A stretch of DNA of 64,000 bases from Leptolyngbya boryana PCC 6306 (GTDB taxonomy: Bacteria; Cyanobacteriota; Cyanobacteriia; Leptolyngbyales; Leptolyngbyaceae). Where the stretch lies: contig NZ_KB731324.1 of assembly GCF_000353285.1 (NCBI RefSeq), positions 5,040,577-5,104,576 of the forward strand. Reading direction: 5' to 3'. A model generated the notes under the pieces. It made no database searches. It was not told where the DNA came from and worked only from the letters and a program-made list of their open reading frames with translations. Position 1 is the stretch's first letter. The number at the start of each line of letters is the position of its first letter. Position numbers and translations under genes: made by a program. This document shows, piece after piece, positions 25,938-35,531 of this stretch.

Positions 25938-27110
25938 TCAAGCTGACATTTTTACAGCAGCAGGAGTAGCGAGACTTTCCTCGATCGCACCGACAACTTG
26001 AATTACCTGAGCTTCACTCATACCTGGGTACATCGGGAGTGAAAGAATTTCTTTGCATAGATTTTCGGCAACTGGAAACGCTCCTTCTCGATAGCCCAGA
26101 TGCTTGAATGCAGGCTGCAAATGGCAAGGGAGAGGATAGTGAATTCCAGTCTGAATTCCTTGTGCTTCGAGGCGATTTTGCAGGGTTTCTCGATCGATCG
26201 ATTCTGCTTGGTCTTGCATGACTCGCATCACGTATAAATGATAGACATGCCCTTTCCCACTCAGGTTAGAAATTGGCATCAAACCGCGTGAAAGTAAGGG
26301 TTTCAACAGCGCATTATATTGTTCTGCGATTTGAGCGCGATCACGGTTCCAGCTTTTTAGGTGAGGAAGTTTTACATTCAAAATTGCTGCTTGAATTGAG
26401 TCAAGTCGGCTATTCGTGCCAAATTCGGTGTGAAAGTATTTGCGCGGCGCGCCGTAGTTTCTTAAGGTGCGGACTTTGTGCGCGATCGCTTCATCTTTGG
26501 TCACGACCATACCGCCATCACCCAATGCGCCTAAATTCTTGCTCGGATAGAAGCTAAAAGCTGCTGCTAACCCAATCGCTCCGGCTCGCACGCCTTCGCG
26601 TTCTGCCAAATGAGCTTGGGCTGCGTCCTCAAAAATAATCAGTTCATAAGTATGTGCTAAATCTCGCAAAAGGCTAGGCGAAACCATTTGTCCATAGAGA
26701 TGCACAGGCACAATTGCTCTCGTTCGAGGCGTAATCGCTCGTTCTGCAGCAGCGAGATCGATCAGGGCCGTTTTCGGATCGCAATCGACTAAAACGGGGG
26801 TTGCTCCGCAACGCAATACTCCAATGAGTGTGGCAACAAAAGTATTGGCAGGCAAAAGCACTTCATCGCCTTGAGCAATTCCACAGGCTTGCAGACCGAG
26901 CGCGATCGCATCTGTGCCACAAGCGACACCGACACCATGACTCACGCTACAGGCTTTAGAAAATGCTTGCTCGAATTCCAGGACAGACTGTCCCATGACA
27001 TAATCGCCACGTTGAAGTACGCCCTGAATTGCCTGTTCAATCTGGGATTGAATCGGTTGATGGAGAGGTGCGAGATCGACAAAAGGAATGGAAGGAGAGA
27101 CGCTCTGCAT
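25938..27110 (-). CDS. DegT/DnrJ/EryC1/StrS-family aminotransferase
   Basis: A 390-residue PLP-dependent sugar aminotransferase starting MQSVSPSIPFVDLAPLH. Key motifs are GTDAIALGL, VLLPANTFVATL, IFEDAAQAHLA (PLP-binding Asp and Gln) and FSFYPSKNLGALGDGG (Schiff-base Lys). RNYGAPRKYFH and LDSIQAAILNVKL are also typical. It probably makes an amino-sugar nucleotide for the polysaccharide exported by the genes downstream. A longer frame to 27260 would translate the G-rich intergenic repeat and is rejected. It begins the minus-strand block 25938-20792. Confidence 0.9.
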   Translation of the reverse strand: MQSVSPSIPFVDLAPLHQPIQSQIEQAIQGVLQRGDYVMGQSVLEFEQAFSKACSVSHGVGVACGTDAIALGLQACGIAQGDEVLLPANTFVATLIGVLRCGATPVLVDCDPKTALIDLAAAERAITPRTRAIVPVHLYGQMVSPSLLRDLAHTYELIIFEDAAQAHLAEREGVRAGAIGLAAAFSFYPSKNLGALGDGGMVVTKDEAIAHKVRTLRNYGAPRKYFHTEFGTNSRLDSIQAAILNVKLPHLKSWNRDRAQIAEQYNALLKPLLSRGLMPISNLSGKGHVYHLYVMRVMQDQAESIDRETLQNRLEAQGIQTGIHYPLPCHLQPAFKHLGYREGAFPVAENLCKEILSLPMYPGMSEAQVIQVVGAIEESLATPAAVKMSA

Positions 27111-27180
27111 ACTTGAAGCCGCCACGAAAGATGAGCAAGCCGAGTGGAAACTCAGGGAAGTTGGAGAATGGTTTGTGATG

Positions 27181-27240
27181 GAGTAGGGGGTGGGGAGTGG
27201 GGGAGTAACGTTTTCGATTTCCCCACTCCCTACTCCCCAC
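27181..27240. repeat. Dispersed GGGAGTGGGGAG repeat, inverted pair, copy 3
   Basis: GGGGTGGGGAGTGGGGGAG is followed, after a short spacer, by CCCCACTCCCTACTCCCCAC, so the two halves can form a long hairpin. It shares its word with 6377-6401. It lies upstream of the aminotransferase start and explains the spurious N-terminal extension of that reading frame. Confidence 0.8.
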
Positions 27241-27329
27241 TTGAAGCTCTTAGGCTTCAAACCGGACGGTCACAAACGTCAACTGGCTCAGAGTACCCAA
27301 TTTTAAAAATGGCGGTTTCAGTAAGTTCG

Positions 27330-27857
27330 CTAACACCAGCCTTCTTGATGGGCTTGGCGTTTGGATTGGATATTACCTAAATGTTTTTTCACAGTATCGA
27401 TCGTAATAAAGAGACGTGATGCGATTTCTTTGCGCGAAAGATTACAGCGTTTTAGAAACCAGACTTCGGCTTCGCGCGGTGTTAAACCGAATTTCTTTGC
27501 CTCGGTGACAGCCAGACTTTGCAGCGATCTCTGTTGGTCTTCGAGCCGCACGAGGAGACAGGCTTGCTCAAGTTCGAGCCATTGAACCTGGATACGGTAG
27601 GTGTGATTGTCCTCGGTTTTGAGTTCGGACTCGATGACTAAAGGGCGATCGCCATACCACTGGCGGCTATCGATCAACGCTTCACAGGAACGCCAGACCT
27701 CGGTTGGATATTGCTCAGCCGGATTGAGTTGATAACAAAGCTCCGTTGCAGGTGTATTTGCGAATATGACTTCACCTTGCGGATTCAGAATTAAAATGCC
27801 ATCAACTAAGCCTTCAAGCACAGACAATAAGAAATCATTGGGGGTAGTGTTAGCCAT
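27330..27857 (-). CDS. PAS-like / LuxR-type HTH transcriptional regulator
   Basis: A 175-residue protein. Residues 1-100 look like a PAS-type sensor (FLLSVLEGLVDGILILNPQGEVIFAN, YRIQVQWLEL). Residues about 120-170 are a LuxR-type HTH (FGLTPREAEVWFLKRCNLSRKEIASRLFITIDTVKKHLGNI). No receiver domain is present. ATGs at 27869 and 27866 and TTG at 27881 are alternative starts; MANTTPNDF at 27857 is preferred because the PAS helix follows directly. It is divergent from the STAND/WD40 gene (273 bp) and may regulate it or the polysaccharide block downstream (inference). Confidence 0.8.
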   Translation of the reverse strand: MANTTPNDFLLSVLEGLVDGILILNPQGEVIFANTPATELCYQLNPAEQYPTEVWRSCEALIDSRQWYGDRPLVIESELKTEDNHTYRIQVQWLELEQACLLVRLEDQQRSLQSLAVTEAKKFGLTPREAEVWFLKRCNLSRKEIASRLFITIDTVKKHLGNIQSKRQAHQEGWC

Positions 27858-28130
27858 AATGTTCATCATCTTCAGGGGCAAATGAACTGTTGATAAGGCT
27901 GAATACGGTTGATGTTTTGGTTTTATGCACCCGACTCACCCTTGCCTAATCTGAAGGTACGCAATTTAAACGCGTTTGACCGTGAGAAAAAGTTAGGAGT
28001 TTAGGGTTATAAAACGTTATTTCGTGACACGGCAACTTAGCGGAAAATTAAGGTGTCCGTAATTTCCCTGACTTCGCTTGAAGCTGTCAATATCGCTCAT
28101 AGCGAGAATAATCAGAAAGGGTGAACTACC

Positions 28131-31100
28131 GTGATTACGATCGAGAATGCACTCAGCGTGTTGGATCAGGTGTTCGAGCAGGATCGCTTGACGCATTTAC
28201 AAGAGATAGTGTTTCGATCTGCCTGGGAAGGGCTGACCTATGAACAGATTGCAACCACTGAAGATTATGATCCGGATTATGTGAAGCTCGTTGGCTCACA
28301 ATTGTGGCAAATCTTGTCCGATCGCTTAGGACAACGTGTCACGAAAAGTAATTTTCGGGTCGTGCTCCGGCAATGGGTAGAGGCAAAAATTCCAGCGATC
28401 CCAACCGTGATCGAATCATCGCTCGTCGATTGGGGTGAGGCAGTGGATGTGTCTAGCTTTTGTGGGCGGACACAAGAACTTAGCGCACTCGATCACATGT
28501 TGACAGCAGAGCAATGTCGATTTGTGACGATTCTCGGTATGGGCGGAATCGGCAAAACGGCTCTCTCGGTCAAGTTAGCCCAGCAGGTACAAGGGAAGTT
28601 TGAGGCGGTAATTTGGCGATCGCTGCAAGATGCGCCCCCTTTAGATGTCATCTTGTCAGACTGGATTCCATTTCTATCACGCCAACAGGAAACTGAGATC
28701 CCCGATACCGTCGATGGGAAATTAGGACGGCTGATGTACTATTTGCGATCGTCGCGCTGTCTGTTGATCCTCGATAATGTTGAATCTATTTTAGAGGGAG
28801 GAGATCGAACTGGACATTACCCGAGTGGGTATGAATCTTACGGAGAGTTATTTCGTCGGATTGGGGAAACGGTACATCAAAGCTGTCTCGTTTTGACGAG
28901 TCGCGAAAAGCCGAAAGAAGTCGCAGCATTAGAAGGTCAGTTTGTGCGATCGTTTCGCCTAGACGGATTGGATACGTCAGAAGCAGAAGAACTGCTGAAA
29001 CCGAAACAGTTGAGAGTCGATTTTGCAATTTTTGCGCGATTGAACAATCTCTATGGTGGTAATCCACTCGCGCTAAAAATTGCGGCATCGACCATTCAAG
29101 ACCTTTTTGATGGCAGTGTGGCGGAATTTCTGACCGAAGGAACGTCTGTATTTGGTGGAATTTCAGATTTGCTAGATGAACAGTTCGATCGCTTATCGCA
29201 GCTTGAGCAGCACATTATGTATTGGATTGCGATCAATCGCGATGGAACTGCTTTATCTGAGCTAGCAGAGGATATTGTTCCAGCGATTCCGAAGCGTTAC
29301 TTAATTGAGGCTTTAGCTTCTTTAGCGCGTCGCCCGATCGTCGAAAAGCAAGGCTCGAAATTTACCTTGCAGCCTGTGGTGATGGAATATGTGATTGAGC
29401 GATTGAGCGATCGCATTTTTCAAGAGCTTTGTACCGAGAATGTTCAACTGTTGATGTCTCATGCGTTGATGAAGGCGAATGTGGAAGATCATATTCGCGA
29501 TCGTCAAATTCGCATGATCCTACAGCCGTTACTCGATCGATTATTGGCTCCATTTCACTGTCAAACGGATGTCGAAGCAAAGCTCAAACGAATGCTCGGT
29601 AAGCTCCGAGAGCAAGTAGGCTGCGCGCCGGGATATGCAGCCGGAAATATTCTCAATATGCTGTGCTGTTTGAAAACGGATCTAACAGGCTACGACTTTT
29701 CAGAGCTAGCAGTTTGGCAAGCCTATTTGCAAGGTGTAGATTTACATCGCGTCAATTTTACTCAAGCTGATTTGAGAAAGTCTGTGTTCTCAGAAGTGTT
29801 GGGGAATGTTTGGTCGGTTGCTTTTAGTCCAGATGGCGAGATTTTGGCAGCGAGTGATACGGCTGGAGCCATTCATCTCTGGCGGGTTTCAGATTGGCAG
29901 AAATTACTCACGTGTGAAGGACACCAGCATTGGGTGTGTGAAGTTGCTTTCACGTCAGATAGTCAATGGCTCGTTTCAGCAAGTGGCGACAATACGGTGA
30001 AAGTTTGGCATGCAAAAACAGGCGAATGTTTGCGGACGTTCAGCGATCATCAAGACTGGGCAATTTCGATCGCGATTTCTCCTGACGATCGCATTCTTGC
30101 GAGTAGTAGTGCCGACCGCACGATTCGCCTGTGGAATCTACACACGAATCAGCCGATCCGAACACTCGAAGGTCACCAGCACTGGATTTGCAAAGTTACT
30201 TTTAGCCCGGATGGAAAATTCCTAGCCAGCGCAAGTGACGATCGCACCATGAAGCTTTGGGATGTGGAAACTGGAGCCTGTTTGAAAACGTTTGAAGGAC
30301 ATACGAACACCGTCCGAAGTGTTGCGTTTAGTCCTGATGGCTTGATGCTTGTTACTGGGAGTGAAGATGCCACAATCAAGCTTTGGGATATTGAAACCAC
30401 TCACTGTGTAAAGACGCTTTCAGGGCATTTAGAACAAGTGAGATGCGTCACTTTTAGCCCAGATGGTCAGGCAATTCTCAGCAGTAGCTTTGATGAGACG
30501 ATTAAGCTCTGGGATGCGGCGACTGGAAAGTGCCTCAAAACATTACAACAGCATCGAGGAGTCGTACGCTCTGCAACATTTAGCCCTTGTGGCAACATGA
30601 TTGCGAGTGGGAGCGCAGATCAGTCTGTTCGACTTTGGCATACGCAAACTGGAGAATGTTGCAAGACGCTGCAAGGCTATACGAACTTCGTTTTATCCGT
30701 TGCATTTAGCTTTGATGATTCTCTACTGGCGAGTACTAGCACTGATCACACGGTTAATCTGTGGGATAGTTCGACTGGAACTTGTCTCAATAGTTTTTAC
30801 GGTCACGAGAATTGGGTCTGGACAATTGCTTTTAGTCCTGACGATCGACTACTTGCGAGCGGCAGTTTTGATCACACGGTTCGGGTGTGGAATCGATCGA
30901 CGAATCAATGCCTAAAAGTTTTACGCGGGCACACGAACTGGGTTTGGTCAGTTGCCTTTAGCCCGGATGGAGAAACGGTTGCGAGTGGCAGCTTTGATCA
31001 AACCATTCGAGTATGGAATCCTAGAACAGGTGAGTGTTTACAGATTCTTGCGGCTCAGAGTCGAATTTGGGCGATCGATTACAGTTCAGATGGACAGTTC

Positions 31101-31643
31101 CTTGCCAGTGGAGAAGAAAATCACAATATTCATCTCTGGAATCCCCAGACTGGGCAATGCATCAAAACCTTGCAAGGACATACGAATCGGGTAATGTCGA
31201 TCGCGTTTCGAGCCGATGGCAAACAGTTAGTCAGTGGCAGTGAAGATGGAACTGTGAGAATTTGGGACATCAAATCTGGAGAATGTGTGATGGTCTTGCC
31301 AGCAGATGAGCGGATTGCTTCAGTGGCATTTTCTCCAAACGGCGATCGGGTTGCGAGTGGTGGAATTGATCAGCTTGTGAAAGTTTGGCATCTCAAAACG
31401 GGCGAATGTCGAATTTTGAGAGGACATCGCGATCGCATTTGGTCAGTTAAATTCAATAATGACGGTTCGATTCTTGCCAGTGGCAGCGAAGATCAAACGG
31501 TGCGTTTATGGAATGTAGAATCGGGGGACTGTATGAAAGTCCTGCAAAAACCACAACCTTATGATGGAATGAAGATTACTCAGGTGAGCGGGGTAACGAA
31601 TGCACAAAAGACAACGTTGAAAGCTTTGGGTGCAGTTGAGTAG
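28131..31643 (+). CDS. STAND NTPase with N-terminal effector/HTH domain and 14 WD40 repeats
   Basis: A 1170-residue protein starting with GTG. Residues 1-90 form a small helical domain with an HTH-like segment (FRSAWEGLTYEQIATTEDYD), as found at the N-terminus of cyanobacterial STAND proteins. Residues about 100-450 are an NB-ARC-type NTPase: FCGRTQELSAL, P-loop GMGGIGKT (136-143), Walker B LLILDNVE, GGNPLALKI. A short pentapeptide-like joint (DLTGYDFSELAVWQAYLQG) leads to 14 WD40 repeats (about 558-1150), enough for two seven-bladed propellers. Such proteins are switch-like sensors: the WD40 part binds a trigger and the NTPase oligomerises. Trigger and effector outcome are unknown. Confidence 0.92.
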   Translation: MITIENALSVLDQVFEQDRLTHLQEIVFRSAWEGLTYEQIATTEDYDPDYVKLVGSQLWQILSDRLGQRVTKSNFRVVLRQWVEAKIPAIPTVIESSLVDWGEAVDVSSFCGRTQELSALDHMLTAEQCRFVTILGMGGIGKTALSVKLAQQVQGKFEAVIWRSLQDAPPLDVILSDWIPFLSRQQETEIPDTVDGKLGRLMYYLRSSRCLLILDNVESILEGGDRTGHYPSGYESYGELFRRIGETVHQSCLVLTSREKPKEVAALEGQFVRSFRLDGLDTSEAEELLKPKQLRVDFAIFARLNNLYGGNPLALKIAASTIQDLFDGSVAEFLTEGTSVFGGISDLLDEQFDRLSQLEQHIMYWIAINRDGTALSELAEDIVPAIPKRYLIEALASLARRPIVEKQGSKFTLQPVVMEYVIERLSDRIFQELCTENVQLLMSHALMKANVEDHIRDRQIRMILQPLLDRLLAPFHCQTDVEAKLKRMLGKLREQVGCAPGYAAGNILNMLCCLKTDLTGYDFSELAVWQAYLQGVDLHRVNFTQADLRKSVFSEVLGNVWSVAFSPDGEILAASDTAGAIHLWRVSDWQKLLTCEGHQHWVCEVAFTSDSQWLVSASGDNTVKVWHAKTGECLRTFSDHQDWAISIAISPDDRILASSSADRTIRLWNLHTNQPIRTLEGHQHWICKVTFSPDGKFLASASDDRTMKLWDVETGACLKTFEGHTNTVRSVAFSPDGLMLVTGSEDATIKLWDIETTHCVKTLSGHLEQVRCVTFSPDGQAILSSSFDETIKLWDAATGKCLKTLQQHRGVVRSATFSPCGNMIASGSADQSVRLWHTQTGECCKTLQGYTNFVLSVAFSFDDSLLASTSTDHTVNLWDSSTGTCLNSFYGHENWVWTIAFSPDDRLLASGSFDHTVRVWNRSTNQCLKVLRGHTNWVWSVAFSPDGETVASGSFDQTIRVWNPRTGECLQILAAQSRIWAIDYSSDGQFLASGEENHNIHLWNPQTGQCIKTLQGHTNRVMSIAFRADGKQLVSGSEDGTVRIWDIKSGECVMVLPADERIASVAFSPNGDRVASGGIDQLVKVWHLKTGECRILRGHRDRIWSVKFNNDGSILASGSEDQTVRLWNVESGDCMKVLQKPQPYDGMKITQVSGVTNAQKTTLKALGAVE

Positions 31644-31648
31644 CGATC

Positions 31649-31697
31649 GTATGCTCAGAACTCTAAAATACTAAAGAGTTTGGAGTGCTGAGCATAC
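31649..31697. terminator. Bidirectional terminator-like hairpin
   Basis: Nested perfect arms GTATGCTCAG (31649-31658) / CTGAGCATAC (31688-31697) and AACTCT / AGAGTT lie between the convergent STAND and serpin genes. There is no long T-run, but the stem is extensive. Confidence 0.65.
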
Positions 31698-31701
31698 AAC
31701 A

Positions 31702-32958
31702 TTATTCTGGATTCACGATCGAACCCATGAACAAAATTTCACCCGTTTGATTGTCTCGAATCGCGCAGAAGAATGGTCGATCGACAATCATCTTAAACGG
31801 CTCTTCTTGAATTTGAGCCGAAGTCGCAACAACTCCTACTGAGGTGACTGCCGCCGCTTCCGTTCCTTCTTCATTGACCTCAACGAACGTCTTATGTTTA
31901 ACCTCATCGATTTTCGTTGTGGCTTTACTTAAATTCGAGAAATCTGCGGCATCTTGAAACGCAAGACCCATTCCTAAAGCGGACAACGCCGTTTTTAGAT
32001 CCACCTCATAATCCATCTTGAATCGAGGCAGTTGAATCTGACCTTCACGACTCGAAAATTGCTTCATCCAGGTTTGCCAATTCTCAGCCGTCAAACTCTT
32101 TTGAAATGCAGTCAGATTTGACTTTGGCAAAAACACATACATGCTCATTCGCCCATTGCCATACGGCAAACTAATCGCTTGAAACTGGTCGGTTTCTGAG
32201 TAGCGATATTCTCCTTGCCGCTTCATCAGTGGAACTTGTTTCTTCGTGCCATTTGTTAGGGAAAATGGACGATTTTCTGTATTTTTCTGATCAAATTCAT
32301 TCGACCATGCCCCTTTGAAATAAATGGCGTTGATCAAAAACATCATATGCTCAGGAGTAATACGATCGACAATTTTCTCAATTTTTCCATTCGTATTTTC
32401 TTTGACCCAACCGTTAATTTCATCAGATGCAGTGGGTCGTTTAAAATCTAAAGTTTTGACTTTAGCGTCATAGAATTTCTCATTTTGCTGTAAGAAGTTG
32501 AGATTAAATGCAATGCCTTCTTTTGCCCAGAGCGAATTTGCGATCGACAATTTCACTTTCGGATCAACTTGGGTCAAATTTGCCATCAAATTCCGCTGCG
32601 AATTATTGAGTTCTTCCAGCGTCATTCCCTGGAATTGCAGCGCATTTGCCATCGCTTGCTTCGTGTTGCCGTTTGCACCGTTGTAGGTCATCGAAAGCGC
32701 GATCGCAACACTAGAAGGTGAGACAAAGACATTCTTTTGACTGTCTTTTTTAAGAATTTCAGAAAATAACTTGAATCCAAACTTCGTATTCGCTGCAACT
32801 AGTTTTGGATTCACAGAAGGAACTTCAAGCGACGGTGGAACTTGCTGTTTTGGTAGGGCTTGCTTTGGATTCTGCGAATTTGCTGATGTCGAACAAGATA
32901 GCGCAGTCATTGCAAGAATTACAGCGCATGAATAGCCAATCCATTGAGATATTCTCAT
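31702..32958 (-). CDS. Serpin (serine protease inhibitor), likely exported
   Basis: A 418-residue protein. Residues 1-22 form a signal sequence ending ALSC, so a lipoprotein is possible (Cys22), though the lipobox is not ideal. The serpin fold is complete: NVFVSPSSVAIALSMTYNGANG, FLINAIYFKGAW, and the hinge VEVNEEGTEAAAVTS followed by the reactive loop (GVVATSAQIQEEP) and DRPFFCAIRDNQTGEILFMGSIVNP. The small-residue hinge is the inhibitory type. The likely target is a serine or subtilisin-like protease. The gene directly upstream on the same strand (131 bp) encodes a subtilase, so a protease-inhibitor pair is plausible. P1 cannot be assigned surely. Confidence 0.93.
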   Translation of the reverse strand: MRISQWIGYSCAVILAMTALSCSTSANSQNPKQALPKQQVPPSLEVPSVNPKLVAANTKFGFKLFSEILKKDSQKNVFVSPSSVAIALSMTYNGANGNTKQAMANALQFQGMTLEELNNSQRNLMANLTQVDPKVKLSIANSLWAKEGIAFNLNFLQQNEKFYDAKVKTLDFKRPTASDEINGWVKENTNGKIEKIVDRITPEHMMFLINAIYFKGAWSNEFDQKNTENRPFSLTNGTKKQVPLMKRQGEYRYSETDQFQAISLPYGNGRMSMYVFLPKSNLTAFQKSLTAENWQTWMKQFSSREGQIQLPRFKMDYEVDLKTALSALGMGLAFQDAADFSNLSKATTKIDEVKHKTFVEVNEEGTEAAAVTSVGVVATSAQIQEEPFKMIVDRPFFCAIRDNQTGEILFMGSIVNPE

Positions 32959-33089
32959 AGTTAATCACTCCACGAAAATTCGGAACTCAAGCGACTGAAT
33001 CCCGAATAGTTTGACCTCAATCGTGTACAAATCGCCACGTTATTAATTGATACATTAGCTGCTCAATGAATTGCGTAGAGGTACCGTTA

Positions 33090-34691
33090 CTATTTTTGCG
33101 ACGGAACAGTCCACCATGCCAACGCATAAGATTGAATAGGTTCATTGGCTTTTTGACGGAAAACAACGCGAATCTTGTACCGCCCATTACTCGGAACGGG
33201 GAAAAAAATGTGCTCGACACTATCAATGCTGCTGACTGATGACCAGATACTTTTCTGAATATCGTTGTCTTCTGCGCGCATTAAGTAGATGTCTAAGTTA
33301 TTCAATCCTCGATCGCGAAACGTTTCCCCTAAGTCATAAACTTTGTTGCGGTTCTTATCGTTCAATTCCACTAATCGATCCCAAGCGAGCGTTGCTGCAA
33401 CATAGCTGCCTTGAAGTAACGGTCGATCGATCATGTAATCTTGTGCAGCTTTTCCGGCTTCAATCTTGCCGTAATTCCAGCCAATCACAGGTACAGGCTT
33501 ATTCGGTGTCCATTGCCCTGCACTAAACTGCTGATAGGCGCGAAACGCATTCAGTTGTCCTGCACCCATCTGGATATTCAGAGGAATTTTCGGATTTTTA
33601 TACGCATCAGAATCAATCCAGGTTTGATTATTTTTTTCAACGATGGTGCGCGTCATGCCCAAGGCGCGACCATCCCCTTTGTCTTTAATTTTGTCTGCGG
33701 AATTCATCAACACCGCTTTCATGACTTCGTGTCGTCGGGCATCTAATGTCCAAGGCAATTTACAACCGCCTTTACAACTTTGTCGAAGCTGTCGATCGCT
33801 AAATTCCTGCAACAATGCCACCGTTCCCGTCACATGAGGAGCCGCAAAACTTGACCCGATTGCGCTCGTCTGTTCACCTTTGAGATTTGCGACATTGATT
33901 TTACTACCGGGAGCCGTGAGAGACAGCGATCGCCGACCTCCCAAACTCGTTTCAATTCCATCATTGCGCTTCAAGAGTCGAGGATGCGTATCGCCAATAT
34001 TGGAAAAATCGATCTTGGTATATTCTTCTCCGACTCGGCGGGTGAATGAAACAGTCATGCCATTAAAGTTATCCGTCGGAATCGGAATTCCCCCTTTGCC
34101 CTGATTTCCTGCCACAATAAACAGCGAATTATGGGTCTGTGAGAGCCAATCAATACATTGAGTTAAGAGCGCATTGCCGTCTAATCGCGCATTCGGGCGT
34201 GGGTCTTGCTGGAGTGCTTCTCCAAAACTGAAATTAACGGCACGGACATCCCCCCCATTCTGTAAAGCAATATGTTGAGCAGACAGACATTCCTCTGATT
34301 GTCCGCTGCGCTGTGGAGTGGCGGCAGCAGAAGAAAAGAGTCGCGCATTGGGAGCGACTCCTAAAACAGCCTTGCTATTTCCAACCATGACACTCGCAAC
34401 TTGGGCGGCATGTGTATCTAAATTGGTGTTCGTCTTCGCGGGTTGATTGCGGAAAAAAGTGCGAGATAAATCAATTACTTGGTTATTCGCCCCTGCTTTA
34501 TCGATGCCGAATTGCGGCGGACGACCGATTTCGACTTGTCCGATCGCGATTTTCTTTCCCGTCAAGCCATAAGGAGATTGCTGCAATCGGAGTGCGTCAA
34601 TTCCTTCTTTCCCGATCGAGCTTTCCGAAACAGGCGTTGCCTGTGCCGCGATCGCGATCAAAACTCCGCCGAATCCAACCATCCACTTCAT
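33090..34691 (-). CDS. Exported subtilisin-like (S8) protease with Glu in place of the catalytic Asp
   Basis: A 533-residue protein with a signal peptide (MKWMVGFGGVLIAIAAQA). The S8 domain shows His94 in LDTHAAQVAS, oxyanion Asn196 in IVAGNQGKGG, and Ser281 in AIGSSFAAPHVTG. At the position of the catalytic Asp the sequence is AIGQVEIGRP (Glu54), an unusual substitution. C-terminal about 150 residues (LQGSYVAATLAWDRLVELN...YKIRVVFRQ) form a probable beta-sandwich, P-domain-like module. No propeptide of typical size is obvious. It is followed by the serpin gene on the same strand and is divergent from rpe. Activity is uncertain because of Glu54. Confidence 0.85.
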   Translation of the reverse strand: MKWMVGFGGVLIAIAAQATPVSESSIGKEGIDALRLQQSPYGLTGKKIAIGQVEIGRPPQFGIDKAGANNQVIDLSRTFFRNQPAKTNTNLDTHAAQVASVMVGNSKAVLGVAPNARLFSSAAATPQRSGQSEECLSAQHIALQNGGDVRAVNFSFGEALQQDPRPNARLDGNALLTQCIDWLSQTHNSLFIVAGNQGKGGIPIPTDNFNGMTVSFTRRVGEEYTKIDFSNIGDTHPRLLKRNDGIETSLGGRRSLSLTAPGSKINVANLKGEQTSAIGSSFAAPHVTGTVALLQEFSDRQLRQSCKGGCKLPWTLDARRHEVMKAVLMNSADKIKDKGDGRALGMTRTIVEKNNQTWIDSDAYKNPKIPLNIQMGAGQLNAFRAYQQFSAGQWTPNKPVPVIGWNYGKIEAGKAAQDYMIDRPLLQGSYVAATLAWDRLVELNDKNRNKVYDLGETFRDRGLNNLDIYLMRAEDNDIQKSIWSSVSSIDSVEHIFFPVPSNGRYKIRVVFRQKANEPIQSYALAWWTVPSQK

Positions 34692-34818
34692 CTTTCAACC
34701 CTAATAAGTATTTATTCCTAAAAATTTGTGCAAACCCTGACCAAATTCTGAGAGAAAACCTTCACAATTTGTTAAACTGATCACACATTCTCAAGCTTTT
34801 CAAGGGGAACCAACCGTC

Positions 34819-35514
34819 ATGTCCAATAAACCGATCGTAGTTGCACCATCGATTCTCTCTGCTGATTTTAGTCGGTTGGGCGATGAGATTCGCGCCGTTG
34901 ACGCAGCCGGAGCCGATTGGATTCACGTTGATGTCATGGACGGACGTTTTGTCCCGAACATCACGATCGGTCCCTTGATCGTGGAAGCAATTCGCCCCGT
35001 GACTCAGAAGCCGCTCGATGTTCACTTGATGATTGTAGAGCCTGAAAAGTACGTCGGCGATTTTGCAAAAGCAGGTGCGGATCACATTTATGTTCACGCT
35101 GAGCACAACGCTTCGCCTCACTTGCACCGCACGCTCGGACAGATCAAGGAATATGGCAAAAAAGCGGGTGTTGTTCTGAACCCGGGTAGCCCCTTGGAGC
35201 TAATTGACTATGTGTTGGAACTGTGTGACCTCGTGTTGATCATGAGTGTCAACCCAGGATTTGGCGGTCAGAGCTTTATTCCTGGCGTATTGCCGAAAAT
35301 TCGCAAATTGCGTCAGATGTGTGATGAGCGCGGACTCGATCCCTGGATCGAAGTCGATGGCGGTCTGAAAGGCAACAACACCTGGCAAGTGATCGAAGCA
35401 GGTGCAAATGCGATCGTTGCTGGTTCAGCCGTATTTAATGCCCCCGATTACGCAGCCGCGATCGAAGGCATCCGCAACAGCAAGCGCCCAACGCCTGAAC
35501 TCGCAAAAGTCTAA
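34819..35514 (+). CDS. rpe: Ribulose-phosphate 3-epimerase
   Basis: A 231-residue TIM-barrel enzyme interconverting ribulose-5-phosphate and xylulose-5-phosphate in the Calvin cycle and pentose phosphate pathway. Motifs are [30 protein letters not shown] (metal-binding His and Asp), [25 protein letters not shown] and [19 protein letters not shown] at 34803 is a plausible ribosome binding site. A strong terminator follows at 35532-35567. Confidence 0.97.
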   Translation: MSNKPIVVAPSILSADFSRLGDEIRAVDAAGADWIHVDVMDGRFVPNITIGPLIVEAIRPVTQKPLDVHLMIVEPEKYVGDFAKAGADHIYVHAEHNASPHLHRTLGQIKEYGKKAGVVLNPGSPLELIDYVLELCDLVLIMSVNPGFGGQSFIPGVLPKIRKLRQMCDERGLDPWIEVDGGLKGNNTWQVIEAGANAIVAGSAVFNAPDYAAAIEGIRNSKRPTPELAKV

Positions 35515-35531
35515 TCGTCTGAAGGAATAAG

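Noticed and set aside
27111-27260. 50-residue N-terminal extension of the DegT-type aminotransferase
   Set aside because: The extension translates the intergenic G-rich repeat; the family-typical start is the ATG at 27110.
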